Counted from the stretch's first letter, positions 6,901-18,443 are shown. The stretch: 64,000 bases of DNA from Candidatus Desulfobacillus denitrificans (GCA_017347485.1 AP021857.1:682001-746000), one strand, 5' to 3'. The notes: generated by a model from the sequence alone, not told the origin. A program made the numbers and translations.

Positions 6901-7108
6901 GCTGCCGCGTGTTTCAGGCGCCGCCATGGTGCGAGCGCTGGAGCGCCTTGGTTTCGAGAAGGTTCGCCAATCCGGAAGCCACGTCATCATGCGTCGTGGT
7001 TCCAAAGGCTGCGTCGTCCCCCTGCATGGCGTAGTCAAAGTCGGCACTTTGGCAGGGGTCCTGCGTCAGGCGGACGTACCGACAGACGAATTCATCGCGT
7101 CCTTGTAA
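6893..7108 (+). CDS. hicA: HicA-family mRNA interferase toxin
   Basis: The 71-residue double-stranded-RNA-binding-like protein has VSGAAMVRALERLGFEKVRQ, then GSHVIMRRG with the catalytic His30, and ends VPTDEFIASL. HicA cleaves mRNAs independently of translation or ribosome-bound, depending on the member. It is complete, unlike the hicA at 5634. It overlaps hicB by 8 bases. Bases 7109-7370 after it hold no gene; a partial island repeat (ATGGTCCCGGTTTTCCC) lies at about 7135-7151 and porin leader follows. Confidence 0.92.
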   Translation: MPKLPRVSGAAMVRALERLGFEKVRQSGSHVIMRRGSKGCVVPLHGVVKVGTLAGVLRQADVPTDEFIASL

Positions 7109-7370
7109 CCGAGGCGCCCAACCCGGGAGTCCACATGGTCCCGGTTTTCCCAGGCGCCCCGGCACGCTGTTGCAAAAAAGCCACAACCCCGCCTTCTTTC
7201 TCATTGAAAAGTCCGTTTTCCCTTGCCCCGCCCGCGGGCGCCCCGGCACAATGGCCTCCGACTTCCGAGATTTTCGGGAAGCAAGGCAGGCGGGGAGTAA
7301 CGGTGCAGTACGTGATGTGCACATGGCGCCGGAACAACCTGCCGAACTCTCAAACCAAGAGGAGATTCAA

Positions 7371-8570
7371 ATGCAAAAGAAACTCATCGCTGCCGCTATT
7401 ACCGGCCTGCTCGCCGTGCCGGCCATGGCGCAGACCAACGTCACGATTTCCGGCCAGATGCGCGTCGGTGTTGACTGGGTCAGCGCCGGCGGCGCCACCG
7501 CGGCAGGCGCCAGCCCGGTTTCGCGCATGCGCGTCATCGACAACAACTCCAACATCAAGTTCGCCGGCACCGAAGCCCTCGGCAACGGCCTGACCGCCTG
7601 GTGGGAGGTCGAAAGCGCCATCGGCACCAGCGACAACGTCGGCACCAGTGGTATGCAGACTTCCGGTGCCGCTAACAATGCCACGATCGGCACTCGCAAC
7701 ACCGCTGTCGGCATCAAGGGCGCCTGGGGCAACATCTATGTCGGCAAGTGGGACATGCATTACCACACCGGCTTCGGCGTCGATGGCGCCGGCGCGCTGG
7801 GTGGTCTGGCCATGGGCGCCAACTCGCTGAATATGCTGATGAATCAGGGAACCGCTGTCCCGCTCAGTGGCGCAGGTGGCCGTCTGAACAACGCCATCAT
7901 GTACGATACCCCGACCTGGAACGGCTTCAACGTCCGCTTGGGCTATTCGACCAGTGCCGCGAACGAAATCCTCACCAATCTACCCGGTGTCGGCGGCTCT
8001 GCCCGTAAAGAGAGCAACTGGTGGCTGAACCCGCAGTACAACAACGGCCCCTGGACAGCCTTCTATTCGTACTTTGCCCGCAACAACATCGGCAATACGC
8101 TGTCTCCTGTGCCGCCTGCCGTGCATACCGCTGCGCCGGATGCGCGTTTCCATCGCGCCGGTATCGCCTACACCTTCGCCATGGGCCTGAAGGTCGGCGC
8201 GATCTGGGATCGCAACAGCGTCGATACTGACGTGACGGCGATGACGCCAACCATGAAGCGCACTGCCTGGGCGATCCCGGTGCAGTACAACATGGGTCCG
8301 CACACGTTCAACTTCACCTATGCACGCGCGGGTGATTCGAGCAACACCCCGGGTATGGATACCAGCGCCAAGATGTACATGCTGGGCTACACCTACGCCC
8401 TGTCGAAGCGCACCATGCTGGGCGTGAACTGGACCAAGATCAACAACGCGGCCGCCGGAACGTATGACCTGTGGCACCCGTCCAGCAACATCGCCGCTCA
8501 AGCCGGTGGCGTCCTGCCGGCCGGAGCAGATCCGCGTCAGTTCGGTGTGAACCTGCACCACTCCTTCTGA
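7371..8570 (+). CDS. Gram-negative general porin (betaproteobacterial Porin_4 type)
   Basis: The 399-residue precursor has a signal peptide (MQKKLIAAAITGLLAVPAMA) followed by TNVTISGQMRVGVDW and alternating amphipathic strands. It ends in Phe (VNLHHSF), the signal recognised by the Bam complex. The pattern is that of 16-strand trimeric outer-membrane porins for small hydrophilic solutes. AAGAGGAG lies 6 bases before ATG 7371, deciding the start; the frame is open further upstream without a signal peptide. It sits alone, with its own terminator, within the toxin-antitoxin island. Confidence 0.93.
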   Translation: MQKKLIAAAITGLLAVPAMAQTNVTISGQMRVGVDWVSAGGATAAGASPVSRMRVIDNNSNIKFAGTEALGNGLTAWWEVESAIGTSDNVGTSGMQTSGAANNATIGTRNTAVGIKGAWGNIYVGKWDMHYHTGFGVDGAGALGGLAMGANSLNMLMNQGTAVPLSGAGGRLNNAIMYDTPTWNGFNVRLGYSTSAANEILTNLPGVGGSARKESNWWLNPQYNNGPWTAFYSYFARNNIGNTLSPVPPAVHTAAPDARFHRAGIAYTFAMGLKVGAIWDRNSVDTDVTAMTPTMKRTAWAIPVQYNMGPHTFNFTYARAGDSSNTPGMDTSAKMYMLGYTYALSKRTMLGVNWTKINNAAAGTYDLWHPSSNIAAQAGGVLPAGADPRQFGVNLHHSF

Positions 8571-8606
8571 TCGTCGCGGCGCAAGCCGCCTCGCATGAGG
8601 ATCGAA

Positions 8607-8634
8607 ACGGCCGCCTTCGGGCGGCCGTTTTTTT
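8607..8634 (+). terminator. Rho-independent terminator of the porin gene
   Basis: Stem ACGGCCGCC / GGCGGCCGT with a TTCG loop, followed by seven T residues, 36 bases after the porin stop. Confidence 0.92.
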
Positions 8635-8640
8635 GAGGAG

Positions 8641-8715
8641 CAGGAAATAGGGGACAGTGGAAAACAGGGAGTGGAAAACAGGGGAGGGAAAACAGGGGAC
8701 AGACCACGGTTTTCT
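8641..8715 (+). repeat. Cluster of degenerate island repeats
   Basis: Tandem units GGAAATAGGGGACAG, TGGAAAACAGGGA, GTGGAAAACAGGGGA and GGGAAAACAGGGGACAGACC run into ACGGTTTTC. They fill the space between the porin terminator and the duplicated segment. Confidence 0.7.
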
Positions 8716-8989
8716 CACCCGCCAACATGATGGATGGCCCAATCCCTTGCTCGATGCTATAGTCGCCGGCAAGGTTCTACGTGAAATTCACCAAGTACTT
8801 CGAGGCAATGCGGGAACGGCCCGACAGGCAGGCCATCGATGTCGAGTGGATCAATCGGGTCGTGGATCAGCCGGAACGGGAAGCGATCCAGCACGATGGA
8901 CGAATCCGGCGCTGGTCGGCGATTCCCGAAGCGGGCGGGAAATATTTGCGGGTTGTGCTTCTGCCTGACGGCGAGACGGTGCATAACGC
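8702..8989 (+). repeat. Duplicated ~288-bp segment, copy A
   Basis: Matches 9677-9964 at a constant offset of 975 bp. The last ~210 bp, from the GTG of the DUF4258 gene, appear identical; the first ~78 bp differ at a few positions. Identity stops abruptly after GCATAACGC. A third partial copy of the first ~50 bp (GACAGACCACGGTTTTCTCA onwards) lies at 9251-9301. Confidence 0.9.
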
Positions 8990-9017
8990 CTTTTTCGATC
9001 GGAGGTTCAAGACATGA
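8781..9017 (+). CDS. DUF4258-type small protein, probable toxin-like partner of DUF2283
   Basis: The 78-residue protein starts at a GTG (MKFTKYFEAMRERPDR) and contains RRWSAIPEAGGKYLRVVLL and VHNAFFDRRF, the pattern of DUF4258 proteins. These are often encoded next to DUF2283 proteins in toxin-antitoxin-like pairs; no activity is established here. It overlaps the next gene by 4 bases (ATGA). An extended -10-like TGCTATAGT (8756-8763) lies about 18 bases before it. A truncated duplicate lies at 9756. Confidence 0.7.
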   Translation: MKFTKYFEAMRERPDRQAIDVEWINRVVDQPEREAIQHDGRIRRWSAIPEAGGKYLRVVLLPDGETVHNAFFDRRFKT

Positions 9018-9211
9018 AAATACAATACTTCCAGGACACCGACACCTTGTATATCCAATTCCGCAGCGCGGCGATTGCCGAAACCCGGGATCTGGATGAA
9101 GACACGCTGCTTGAACTCGACGATAGCGGCAATATAGCCGCCATTACCATCGAACACGCCCAGGAGCGCGCGGATATCCCGCGGTTCTCATTCGAACAGA
9201 TCGCAGCCTGA
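9014..9211 (+). CDS. DUF2283 family small protein
   Basis: The 65-residue protein (MKIQYFQDTDTLYIQFRSAA...) is a typical DUF2283 protein, with LYIQFR, then ETRDLDEDTLLELDDSGNIAAI, then IEHAQER. GGAGG at 9001-9005 lies 8 bases before ATG 9014. It is translationally coupled to the DUF4258 gene. The family is widespread and small, and its biochemical role is unknown; pairing suggests an antitoxin-like partner (inference). Confidence 0.82.
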   Translation: MKIQYFQDTDTLYIQFRSAAIAETRDLDEDTLLELDDSGNIAAITIEHAQERADIPRFSFEQIAA

Positions 9212-9215
9212 GAAA

Positions 9216-9301
9216 TAGGGAACAGACCCCGGTTTCCCGAGAAATGGGGGACAGACCACGGTTTTCTCACCCGCCAACATGATGGATGGCCCAATCTCTT
9301 G
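9216..9301 (+). repeat. Two island repeats plus partial copy of the duplicated segment
   Basis: AATAGGGAACAGACCCCGGT is followed by AATGGGGGACAGACCACGGT and then TTTCTCACCCGCCAACATGA, ending near CCCAATCTCTTG. The final ~50 bp equal the start of the 288-bp duplicated segment, so this is a third, shortened copy. More GGAAATAGGG units follow to 9345. Confidence 0.75.
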
Positions 9302-9381
9302 AGGAAATAGGGAACTGAGGAAATAGGGGACCACGGTTTCTCGGTATTTGATTTTCCCCGCTTCCAACATATACTTGCCGT

Positions 9382-9627
9382 ATGGCTTCGATCACATCCG
9401 ACACCCACAAATTTATCCGCCGGCTGAAGGAGGCTGGCGTGCCAGAGTCTCAGGCGGAGGCCATGGCCGAGGCGTTGCGTGACGCCCAGGGCGAAGCGGA
9501 ACTCGTCACCAAGCAAGATATGCAACTCGAACTGGCGCCCATCAAGGCAGACGTACAGTTGATCAAATGGATGCTCGGCATCCTGCTCGCCGGAGTGGCC
9601 AGCCTGGTGATCAAGAGTTTTTTCTGA
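9382..9627 (+). CDS. DUF1640-type coiled-coil membrane protein
   Basis: The 81-residue protein has an N-terminal helix (THKFIRRLKEAGVPESQAEA), a charged amphipathic coiled-coil-like middle (DAQGEAELVTKQDMQLELAP) and one C-terminal membrane helix (WMLGILLAGVASLVIKSFF). This is the layout of short bacterial DUF1640/CCDC90-like proteins. The function is unknown. It is the only gene of the island without an obvious partner and lies between repeat clusters. Confidence 0.75.
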   Translation: MASITSDTHKFIRRLKEAGVPESQAEAMAEALRDAQGEAELVTKQDMQLELAPIKADVQLIKWMLGILLAGVASLVIKSFF

Positions 9628-9639
9628 ACCGGAAATAGA

Positions 9640-9676
9640 ACCGGAAATAGGGGAAACAGGAGGAAAACAGAGGACG
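9640..9676 (+). repeat. Degenerate island repeats before copy B
   Basis: GGAAATAG-type and GGAAAACAG-type units run up to the duplicated segment, mirroring the repeats at 8641-8701. Confidence 0.6.
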
Positions 9677-9964
9677 GACCACGGTTTTCTCACCCGCCAA
9701 CATGCTGGATGGCCCAATCTCTTGCTCGATGCTATAGTCGCCGGCAAGGCCCTGCGTGAAATTCACCAAGTACTTCGAGGCAATGCGGGAACGGCCCGAC
9801 AGGCAGGCCATCGATGTCGAGTGGATCAATCGGGTCGTGGATCAGCCGGAACGGGAAGCGATCCAGCACGATGGACGAATCCGGCGCTGGTCGGCGATTC
9901 CCGAAGCGGGCGGGAAATATTTGCGGGTTGTGCTTCTGCCTGACGGCGAGACGGTGCATAACGC
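9677..9964 (+). repeat. Duplicated ~288-bp segment, copy B
   Basis: Same sequence as 8702-8989 at an offset of 975 bp. The right end is 5 bp before the brnA stop codon, so the duplication landed against the 3' end of brnA. Confidence 0.9.
9756..9964 (+). pseudogene. Truncated duplicate of the DUF4258 gene
   Basis: From GTG 9756 the first 69 codons are identical in sequence to the gene at 8781. After VHNA the frame leaves the duplicated segment and continues to 10046 with unrelated residues (GLTGALSLRARRMM...) antisense to brnA. The C-terminal NAFFDRRF motif and the DUF2283 partner are missing, so it is probably non-functional. Confidence 0.8.
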
Positions 9965-9969
9965 AGGGC

Positions 9970-10266
9970 TCACCGGCGCGCTGTCTTTGCGCGCCCGGCG
10001 GATGATGGCGTTAGCCGCGATTTCTCTGGGAACTCTTCCCGGATAATCTGGCGCAATATGGCTGCGGTAACAGGTTGTTCGCTCTTTTCCAAAAAGGCCT
10101 TCAAGGCCTCATTCATCATGGTTTGGTATCCAGTGCCAGCGCGTTCGGCGCGGGACCGAAATTCATCCAGTATCGAATCATCGATATAGATCGTGATGCG
10201 GGTTTTTCCCTTCGCTGGAATTACAGCGCCGCGCTTCCCTTTCGAAAAGTCATATTCAGCTCTCAT
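9970..10266 (-). CDS. brnA: BrnA-family antitoxin
   Basis: The 98-residue protein has a basic N-terminus (MRAEYDFSKGKRGAVIP), then TRITIYIDDSILDEFRSRAE and GTGYQTMMNEALKAFL, the ribbon-helix-helix region of BrnA antitoxins. BrnA binds BrnT and represses the operon. The toxin gene lies upstream with an 11-base overlap, as in intact brnTA modules, but is truncated. The last residues (SSAGRAKTARR) lie beside the duplication junction and may not be original. Confidence 0.85.
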   Translation of the reverse strand: MRAEYDFSKGKRGAVIPAKGKTRITIYIDDSILDEFRSRAERAGTGYQTMMNEALKAFLEKSEQPVTAAILRQIIREEFPEKSRLTPSSAGRAKTARR

Positions 10267-10438
10267 AGCTTTTCACCTCATGCCGTGTTGCATGGCGAGC
10301 CGATATGATTCGGGTTTCCTCGCCACGAAGCGTATAGATAACAACCAGGATCGCTCCCGCGCTGCCCAGGCCAATCGCAACAAACCGCTCTTCATTGGCC
10401 GAATCCGGATCCACTTGATGAATCGCCAGCGGGTCGCG
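10256..10438 (-). pseudogene. brnT: 5'-truncated BrnT toxin remnant
   Basis: About 60 codons corresponding to the C-terminal two thirds of BrnT remain: RDPLAIHQVD, then EERFVAIGLGSAGAILVVIY, then ETRIISARHATRHEVKSYE. The N-terminal part, including the start codon and part of the RNase-like fold, is gone. At 10438 the sequence passes straight into an island repeat. The frame stays open upstream through the repeat into proB, but with no plausible start of its own. The antitoxin gene brnA is intact. Confidence 0.82.
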
Positions 10439-10466
10439 AAAAAACAGGGGTCTGTCCCCATTTTTC
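10438..10466. repeat. Island repeat at the brnT breakpoint
   Basis: GAAAAAACAGGGG, TCTGT, CCCCATTTTTC: inverted form of the GGGGACAGACC repeat, lying exactly where brnT homology ends and 47 bases before the proB stop. Confidence 0.75.
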
Positions 10467-10512
10467 GGGCAACCGTCGCGAAGTTTATCGCTGACCGATG
10501 AAAACCGGGAAT

Positions 10513-12787
<2,275 letters not shown>

Positions 12788-12792
12788 TTAAC

Positions 12793-12824
12793 AAAAAAGC
12801 CCTGCCGCGACGGCAGGGCTTTTT
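12793..12824 (-). terminator. Rho-independent terminator after rpmA
   Basis: GCCCTGCCG / CGGCAGGGC stem with CGA loop, six A before and five T after, so it could work in both directions. It starts 20 bases beyond the rpmA stop. Confidence 0.9.
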
Positions 12825-12843
12825 GTCGCGGCGACCGGGTTGC

Positions 12844-13104
12844 TTAGGCTGCCGGGACGATGCTCACCGTCCTGCGCTTAAAGGCGCCCTTGACGGTGAA
12901 CTCGACCGTGCCGGTGACCTTGGCGAACAGCGTGTGGTCGCGGCCCATGCCGACGTTGTCGCCGGCGTGGAACTGCGTGCCGCGCTGGCGCACGATGATG
13001 CTGCCGGCGTTGATGATCTGGCCGCCGTAGCGCTTCACGCCGAGGCGCTTCGACTGCGAGTCGCGGCCGTTGCGCGAGCTGCCGCCTGCCTTTTTATGTG
13101 CCAT
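12844..13104 (-). CDS. rpmA: 50S ribosomal protein L27
   Basis: The 86-residue protein starts [20 protein letters not shown] and contains [10 protein letters not shown], then [21 protein letters not shown] in outline, the conserved L27 core near the peptidyl-transferase centre. Full family length. It lies 15 bases after rplU in the usual rplU-rpmA operon. Its terminator is close behind. Confidence 0.99.
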   Translation of the reverse strand: MAHKKAGGSSRNGRDSQSKRLGVKRYGGQIINAGSIIVRQRGTQFHAGDNVGMGRDHTLFAKVTGTVEFTVKGAFKRRTVSIVPAA

Positions 13105-13119
13105 GTGTGCTCTCCTTGC

Positions 13120-13431
13120 TTACGCCGAAATGCCGGAAATCTGGATTTCGGTGAAGTTCTGCCGGTGGCCCTGGTGCTTCTGGTAGTGCTTGCGCCGGCG
13201 CATCTTGAAGATCTTCACTTTCTCGTGCCGGCCCTGGGCAAGGACTTTCGCCCTGACGGAAGCGCCTGGCACCAGCGGCGCGCCGATTTTCACCGACTCG
13301 CCATCGCCGACCATGAGAACCTGGTCGAGGGTGATTTCAGCGCCCACTTCTGCCGGTATCTGTTCTATTTTCAGTTTTTCGCCGGCCGCGACGCGATATT
13401 GCTTGCCGCCGGTTTTTATGACCGCATACAT
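13120..13431 (-). CDS. rplU: 50S ribosomal protein L21
   Basis: The 103-residue protein starts [20 protein letters not shown] and ends with the basic [20 protein letters not shown] region that binds 23S rRNA. First gene of rplU-rpmA, divergent from ispB, a common arrangement in Beta- and Gammaproteobacteria. A sigma-70-like promoter is visible at 13468-13496. Confidence 0.99.
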   Translation of the reverse strand: MYAVIKTGGKQYRVAAGEKLKIEQIPAEVGAEITLDQVLMVGDGESVKIGAPLVPGASVRAKVLAQGRHEKVKIFKMRRRKHYQKHQGHRQNFTEIQISGISA

Positions 13432-13467
13432 GATGGGACTCCGGGTTACCTATCCAAAGAACCGCGC

Positions 13468-13496
13468 ATGTTATCGAAAAAACCGCTTCCGGTCAA
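13468..13496 (-). promoter_or_regulatory. Probable promoter of rplU-rpmA
   Basis: On the minus strand TTGACC (13496-13491) and TAACAT (13473-13468) are separated by 17 bp, 37 bases before rplU. Confidence 0.55.
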
Positions 13497-13558
13497 AGCC
13501 TTCTTGACGCTTCACGGCTCCCCCCCTACCATGCCCCCTTTTCAGGAAAAAGCGCCGC

Positions 13559-14527
13559 TTGAGCCTCGAAGCCCTTTATGCGCCGATTGCCGGCGACATG
13601 CAGGCGGTGGACGCCGTCATCCGCGCCCGCCTGCATTCCGACGTCGTGCTGATCCGCCAGGTGGCCGAGTACATCATCGGCGCCGGCGGCAAGCGCCTGC
13701 GTCCGGCCCTGGTGCTGTTTTCGGCGGGCGCGCTCGGCTACCGCGGCACGCATCATCACGAACTGGCGGCGGTGGTGGAATTCATCCATACCGCCACCCT
13801 GCTGCACGACGACGTGGTGGACGGGTCCGAACTGCGCCGCGGCAACCAGACCGCCAATGCCCTGTTCGGCAATGCCGCCTCGGTGCTGGTGGGCGACTTC
13901 CTCTATTCGCGCGCCTTCCAGATGATGGTGTCGGTGGGCAGCATGCGCGTGCAGCAGGTGCTGGCCGACGCCACCAACACCATCGCCGAGGGCGAGGTGC
14001 TGCAACTGCTCAACTGCCACAACGCCGACGTCGACATCCCGCAGTACCTGCAGGTGATCCGCTTCAAGACGGCCAAGCTGTTCGAGGCGGCGGCGCGCCT
14101 GGGCGCCATGCTTTCCGGCGCATCGGCCGAAACCGAGGAGGGCCTGGCGCGCTATGGCATGCATCTGGGCACGGCCTTCCAGCTGGTCGACGACGTGCTG
14201 GATTATTCGGGAGACGAGGCGGCCACCGGCAAGCATCTCGGCGACGACCTGGCGGAAGGCAAGCCGACCTTGCCGCTGATCCACGCCATGCGGCACGGCG
14301 GCGCCGAGCATGCGAAGTGCGTGCGCCATGCCATCGAAGAGGGCGGCCGCGAGTCGTTGCCGGGCGTGCTGGCGGCGATCCGCGCTTCCGGCGCGCTGGC
14401 GGTGGCGCGCCGCCATGCCGAGGACGAAGCCAGGCTCGCGCTCGCGGCGCTGGCGCCCCTGCCGGCTTCGTCGTTCAGGGAATCTCTGGTACAATTGGCG
14501 CAGTTCGCAGTCGCACGCGACTTCTGA
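13559..14527 (+). CDS. ispB: Octaprenyl (polyprenyl) diphosphate synthase
   Basis: The 322-residue trans-prenyltransferase makes the ubiquinone side chain from FPP and IPP. It has the first Asp-rich motif LLHDDVVDGSELRRG and the second LVDDVLDYSG, plus GGKRLRPALVLFSA. The start is a TTG (MSLEALYAPIAGDM) with AGGAAA about 10 bases upstream; no in-frame ATG fits the family N-terminus better. Chain length cannot be read directly; ubiquinone-8 is usual in betaproteobacteria. Confidence 0.95.
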   Translation: MSLEALYAPIAGDMQAVDAVIRARLHSDVVLIRQVAEYIIGAGGKRLRPALVLFSAGALGYRGTHHHELAAVVEFIHTATLLHDDVVDGSELRRGNQTANALFGNAASVLVGDFLYSRAFQMMVSVGSMRVQQVLADATNTIAEGEVLQLLNCHNADVDIPQYLQVIRFKTAKLFEAAARLGAMLSGASAETEEGLARYGMHLGTAFQLVDDVLDYSGDEAATGKHLGDDLAEGKPTLPLIHAMRHGGAEHAKCVRHAIEEGGRESLPGVLAAIRASGALAVARRHAEDEARLALAALAPLPASSFRESLVQLAQFAVARDF

Positions 14528-14597
14528 TTTCGGAAGGCGCGCTCGCGGCTGCAATCGTTTCGGCAGACGGATGTCCGTTGCGGCCTGCCGAAGGCGT

Positions 14598-14674
14598 CGG
14601 GGTGTAGCTCAGCCTGGTAGAGTACTGCGTTCGGGACGCAGGAGTCGGAGGTTCAAATCCTCTCACCCCGACCA
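14598..14674 (+). tRNA. tRNA-Pro (anticodon CGG)
   Basis: 77 nt with encoded CCA. The acceptor stem CGGGGTG pairs with CACCCCG. The anticodon stem CTGCG/CGCAG encloses the loop TTCGGGA, giving anticodon CGG (reads CCG). The T arm contains GGTTCAAATCC. A downstream position after ispB is typical of betaproteobacteria. Confidence 0.96.
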
Positions 14675-14715
14675 TTCCTGACAGCCCCCTCATTGGGGAG
14701 TTCGCGGAGCCAGGC

Positions 14716-14943
14716 ATGTCGAAGTTGATCCTGCTGCTCTTTCTTGGGCTCCTGGCCTATCTTGCCTTCAAGGGTTTCCAGCGCCACGCAACGCCTCGCC
14801 GAAGGCAGGAGCATGGGGGGCGCGCCGCCGAACGGATGGTGGTCTGCGCCTGCTGCGGCGTGCATTTACCCGAAAGCGAAGCCATCGACGGCGATGGCGG
14901 GCGGTTCTGCTGCGAAGAGCATCGCCGGCTCGGCCCCGCATGA
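14716..14943 (+). CDS. PP0621-family small zinc-ribbon-like membrane protein
   Basis: The 75-residue protein has an N-terminal membrane helix (MSKLILLLFLGLLAYLAFKG) and a C-terminal pair of Cys motifs: CACCGVHLP and RFCCEEH, likely a small metal-binding domain facing the cytoplasm. This is the PP0621 family, regularly found just before the pilS-type kinase gene. The function is unknown. It overlaps pilS by 4 bases, so it is likely part of the same operon. Confidence 0.85.
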   Translation: MSKLILLLFLGLLAYLAFKGFQRHATPRRRQEHGGRAAERMVVCACCGVHLPESEAIDGDGGRFCCEEHRRLGPA

Positions 14944-16522
14944 CGCCAGGCCGGCCCGAACTGCCGTATACGGCCGGGCGCCCGGTCTCGGTCTGGACCT
15001 CGCTTCACTACTTCAACATCTATCGCCTGATCGTGGCGAGCACGTTCCTGCTCGCGGTGGCGTTCTACCCGAGAAGCAGCGGGCTGGGTTCGCAGAACCT
15101 GCCGCTGTTCGTCTGGACCAACCTGGCCTATTGGCTGCTGGCGATCTTCTTCTACGGCGCCCTGCAACGGCTGCGCCTGGGCTTCAACAAACTCCTGACC
15201 CTGCAGGTCTCGGCGGACATCCTGGCGATCACGCTGATGATGTATGCCAGCGGCGGCGAAAAAAGCGGGCTGGCCGTCATGCTGCTGGTGGTGCTGGCCG
15301 GTGCCGGGCTCGTCGGACAGGGGCGCCTGAGCCTTTTCTACGCGGCCCTGACGACGGTCGCCGTGCTCGTCGAGCAGGGCCTGCGCGTGCTCGAGACGGG
15401 CGCGGACCTGGCCGACTTCGTGCAGACCGGCATCCTGTGCACCGGATTCTTCGCGACGGCGATTTCCGCCCGCCTGCTGGCCCGGCGTGTCATCGCCAAC
15501 GAGGATCTCGCCCGCCAGCGCGGCATCGACCTGGCCAATCAGCTGTCCGTCAGCGAGCGGGTGATCCGCGACATGCAGGACGGCGTGATGGTCGTGGATT
15601 CCGGGGAAATGGTCAGGCAGTGGAATCCCCAGGCCGAAGCGCTGCTGGTCGCGCATGCGCCGGCCAAGCCGGACCTGGCCTCCTTTTCGGCGACGCTGAC
15701 CGAGCAGTACCGCAATTTCAAAACCGATCCGAAGGCGCGCGTGGCATCCCTGCGCGTGCCGGGCAGCGGGGCGCACCTGCGCGCCCGCTTCGTCCAGGCC
15801 GGCGACAGCGGCGACGTGCTCATCTATCTCGAGGACATGGGCCGCATCCAGCAGCAGGCCCAGCAGATCAAGCTGGCGGCGCTCGGCCGGCTGACGGCGA
15901 ACATCGCGCACGAGATCCGCAACCCGCTGTCCGCCATCAGCCACGCCGCCGAGCTCCTGCGCGAGGAGAAGCGCGCGGACGATCAGGCGCGGCTGTCGCG
16001 CATCATCAACGACAACGCCCAGCGCCTGGAGCGCCTGGTGCGGGATGTCCTGGAGCTGGGCCGCCGCGACCGGACTGTCCCGGAACCCATCCGGCTGGCC
16101 GGTTTTCTGGAAAATTTCCTGGATGAACTGGCAATGCACGAGCAGATGGACCGCGCGGTCTTCTCGCTGGCGGCGGACGCAGAGGCAGTTCTGTTCTTCG
16201 ACCGCACCCATCTGAACCAGGTGATGTGGAACCTGCTCTCGAATGCGCGGCGCTATTGCAGCAACACGCCGGGTGCGGTGAAAATCGAGGTGCCGCGGCC
16301 GTCTTCTTCAGGGAGCGTCGAATTGCATGTCGTGGACGACGGCCCCGGCATTGCCGAGGAGACGGGAGGCAAGGTATTCGAGCCGTTCTTCACCACGCAC
16401 TCGAAGGGAACGGGACTCGGCCTGTACATCGCCCGCGAACTCTGCGAGGCCAATGACGCCATGCTAGAGTGGCTCGGCAACGGGCCGGGAGCGCATTTCA
16501 GGATCATCGGGAGAAACCAGCA

Positions 16523-17888
<1,366 letters not shown>

Positions 17889-17896
<8 letters not shown>

Positions 17897-18443
17897 CGAG
17901 TTGGACGCCGAGGGCTGGCTGGCCGGCGCGCGGCAAGTCGTTTCACCCAACTGCGACGATCGCCCGCCCGGCCAGCCGGTGCGGCTGATTGTCGTGCACG
18001 CCATCTCCCTGCCGCCCGGCAGATTCGGCGGGGACGGCATCGAGCGCCTGTTTACCAATGCCCTGGATCCGGCTGCGCATCCCTACTACCGCGAGATCCG
18101 GTCGCTGCGCGTCTCCGCCCATTTCCTGATCCGCCGCGACGGCGGCATCGTGCAGTTCGTGCCCTGCGGCCGGCGCGCCTGGCATGCCGGCACCTCCATC
18201 TGGCGCGGCGCGGAGCGCTGCAACGATTTCTCGATCGGCATCGAGCTGGAAGGCAGCGACGAGGCGCCATTCGAGTCGCCGCAATATCGGGCGCTCGCCC
18301 GACTCATCCAAACGCTGCGCCGGCGCTATCCGATCGAGGACATCGTCGGTCATGCCGACGTCGCGCCGGATCGCAAGACCGACCCCGGTCCGCATTTCGA
18401 CTGGGCGCAACTGCGGCGCCTTCTCGCGCGTCGCGAGGCGTGA
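17889..18443 (+). CDS. ampD: 1,6-anhydro-N-acetylmuramyl-L-alanine amidase
   Basis: The 184-residue cytoplasmic amidase removes the peptide from 1,6-anhydroMurNAc-peptides in cell-wall recycling. Zinc ligands are visible: His37 in LIVVHAISLPPG, then His near 154 (IVGHADVAPDRKTDPG) and Asp near 164. The conserved Glu lies in IGIELEGSD near 118. In bacteria with AmpR/AmpC, loss of AmpD derepresses the beta-lactamase. The start overlaps pilR by 8 bases. ispB, pilSR and ampD are a recurrent order in betaproteobacteria. Confidence 0.95.

Noticed and set aside
9756-10046. A 96-residue intact gene in duplicated copy B
   Set aside because: After residue 69 the frame leaves the duplicated segment and runs antisense to brnA; the C-terminus is unrelated to the family, so it is called a truncated duplicate.
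14475-14717. Minus-strand frame over the tRNA region (VGVRGFEPPTPASRTQ-type peptide)
   Set aside because: This peptide is the familiar spurious antisense translation of tRNA genes.
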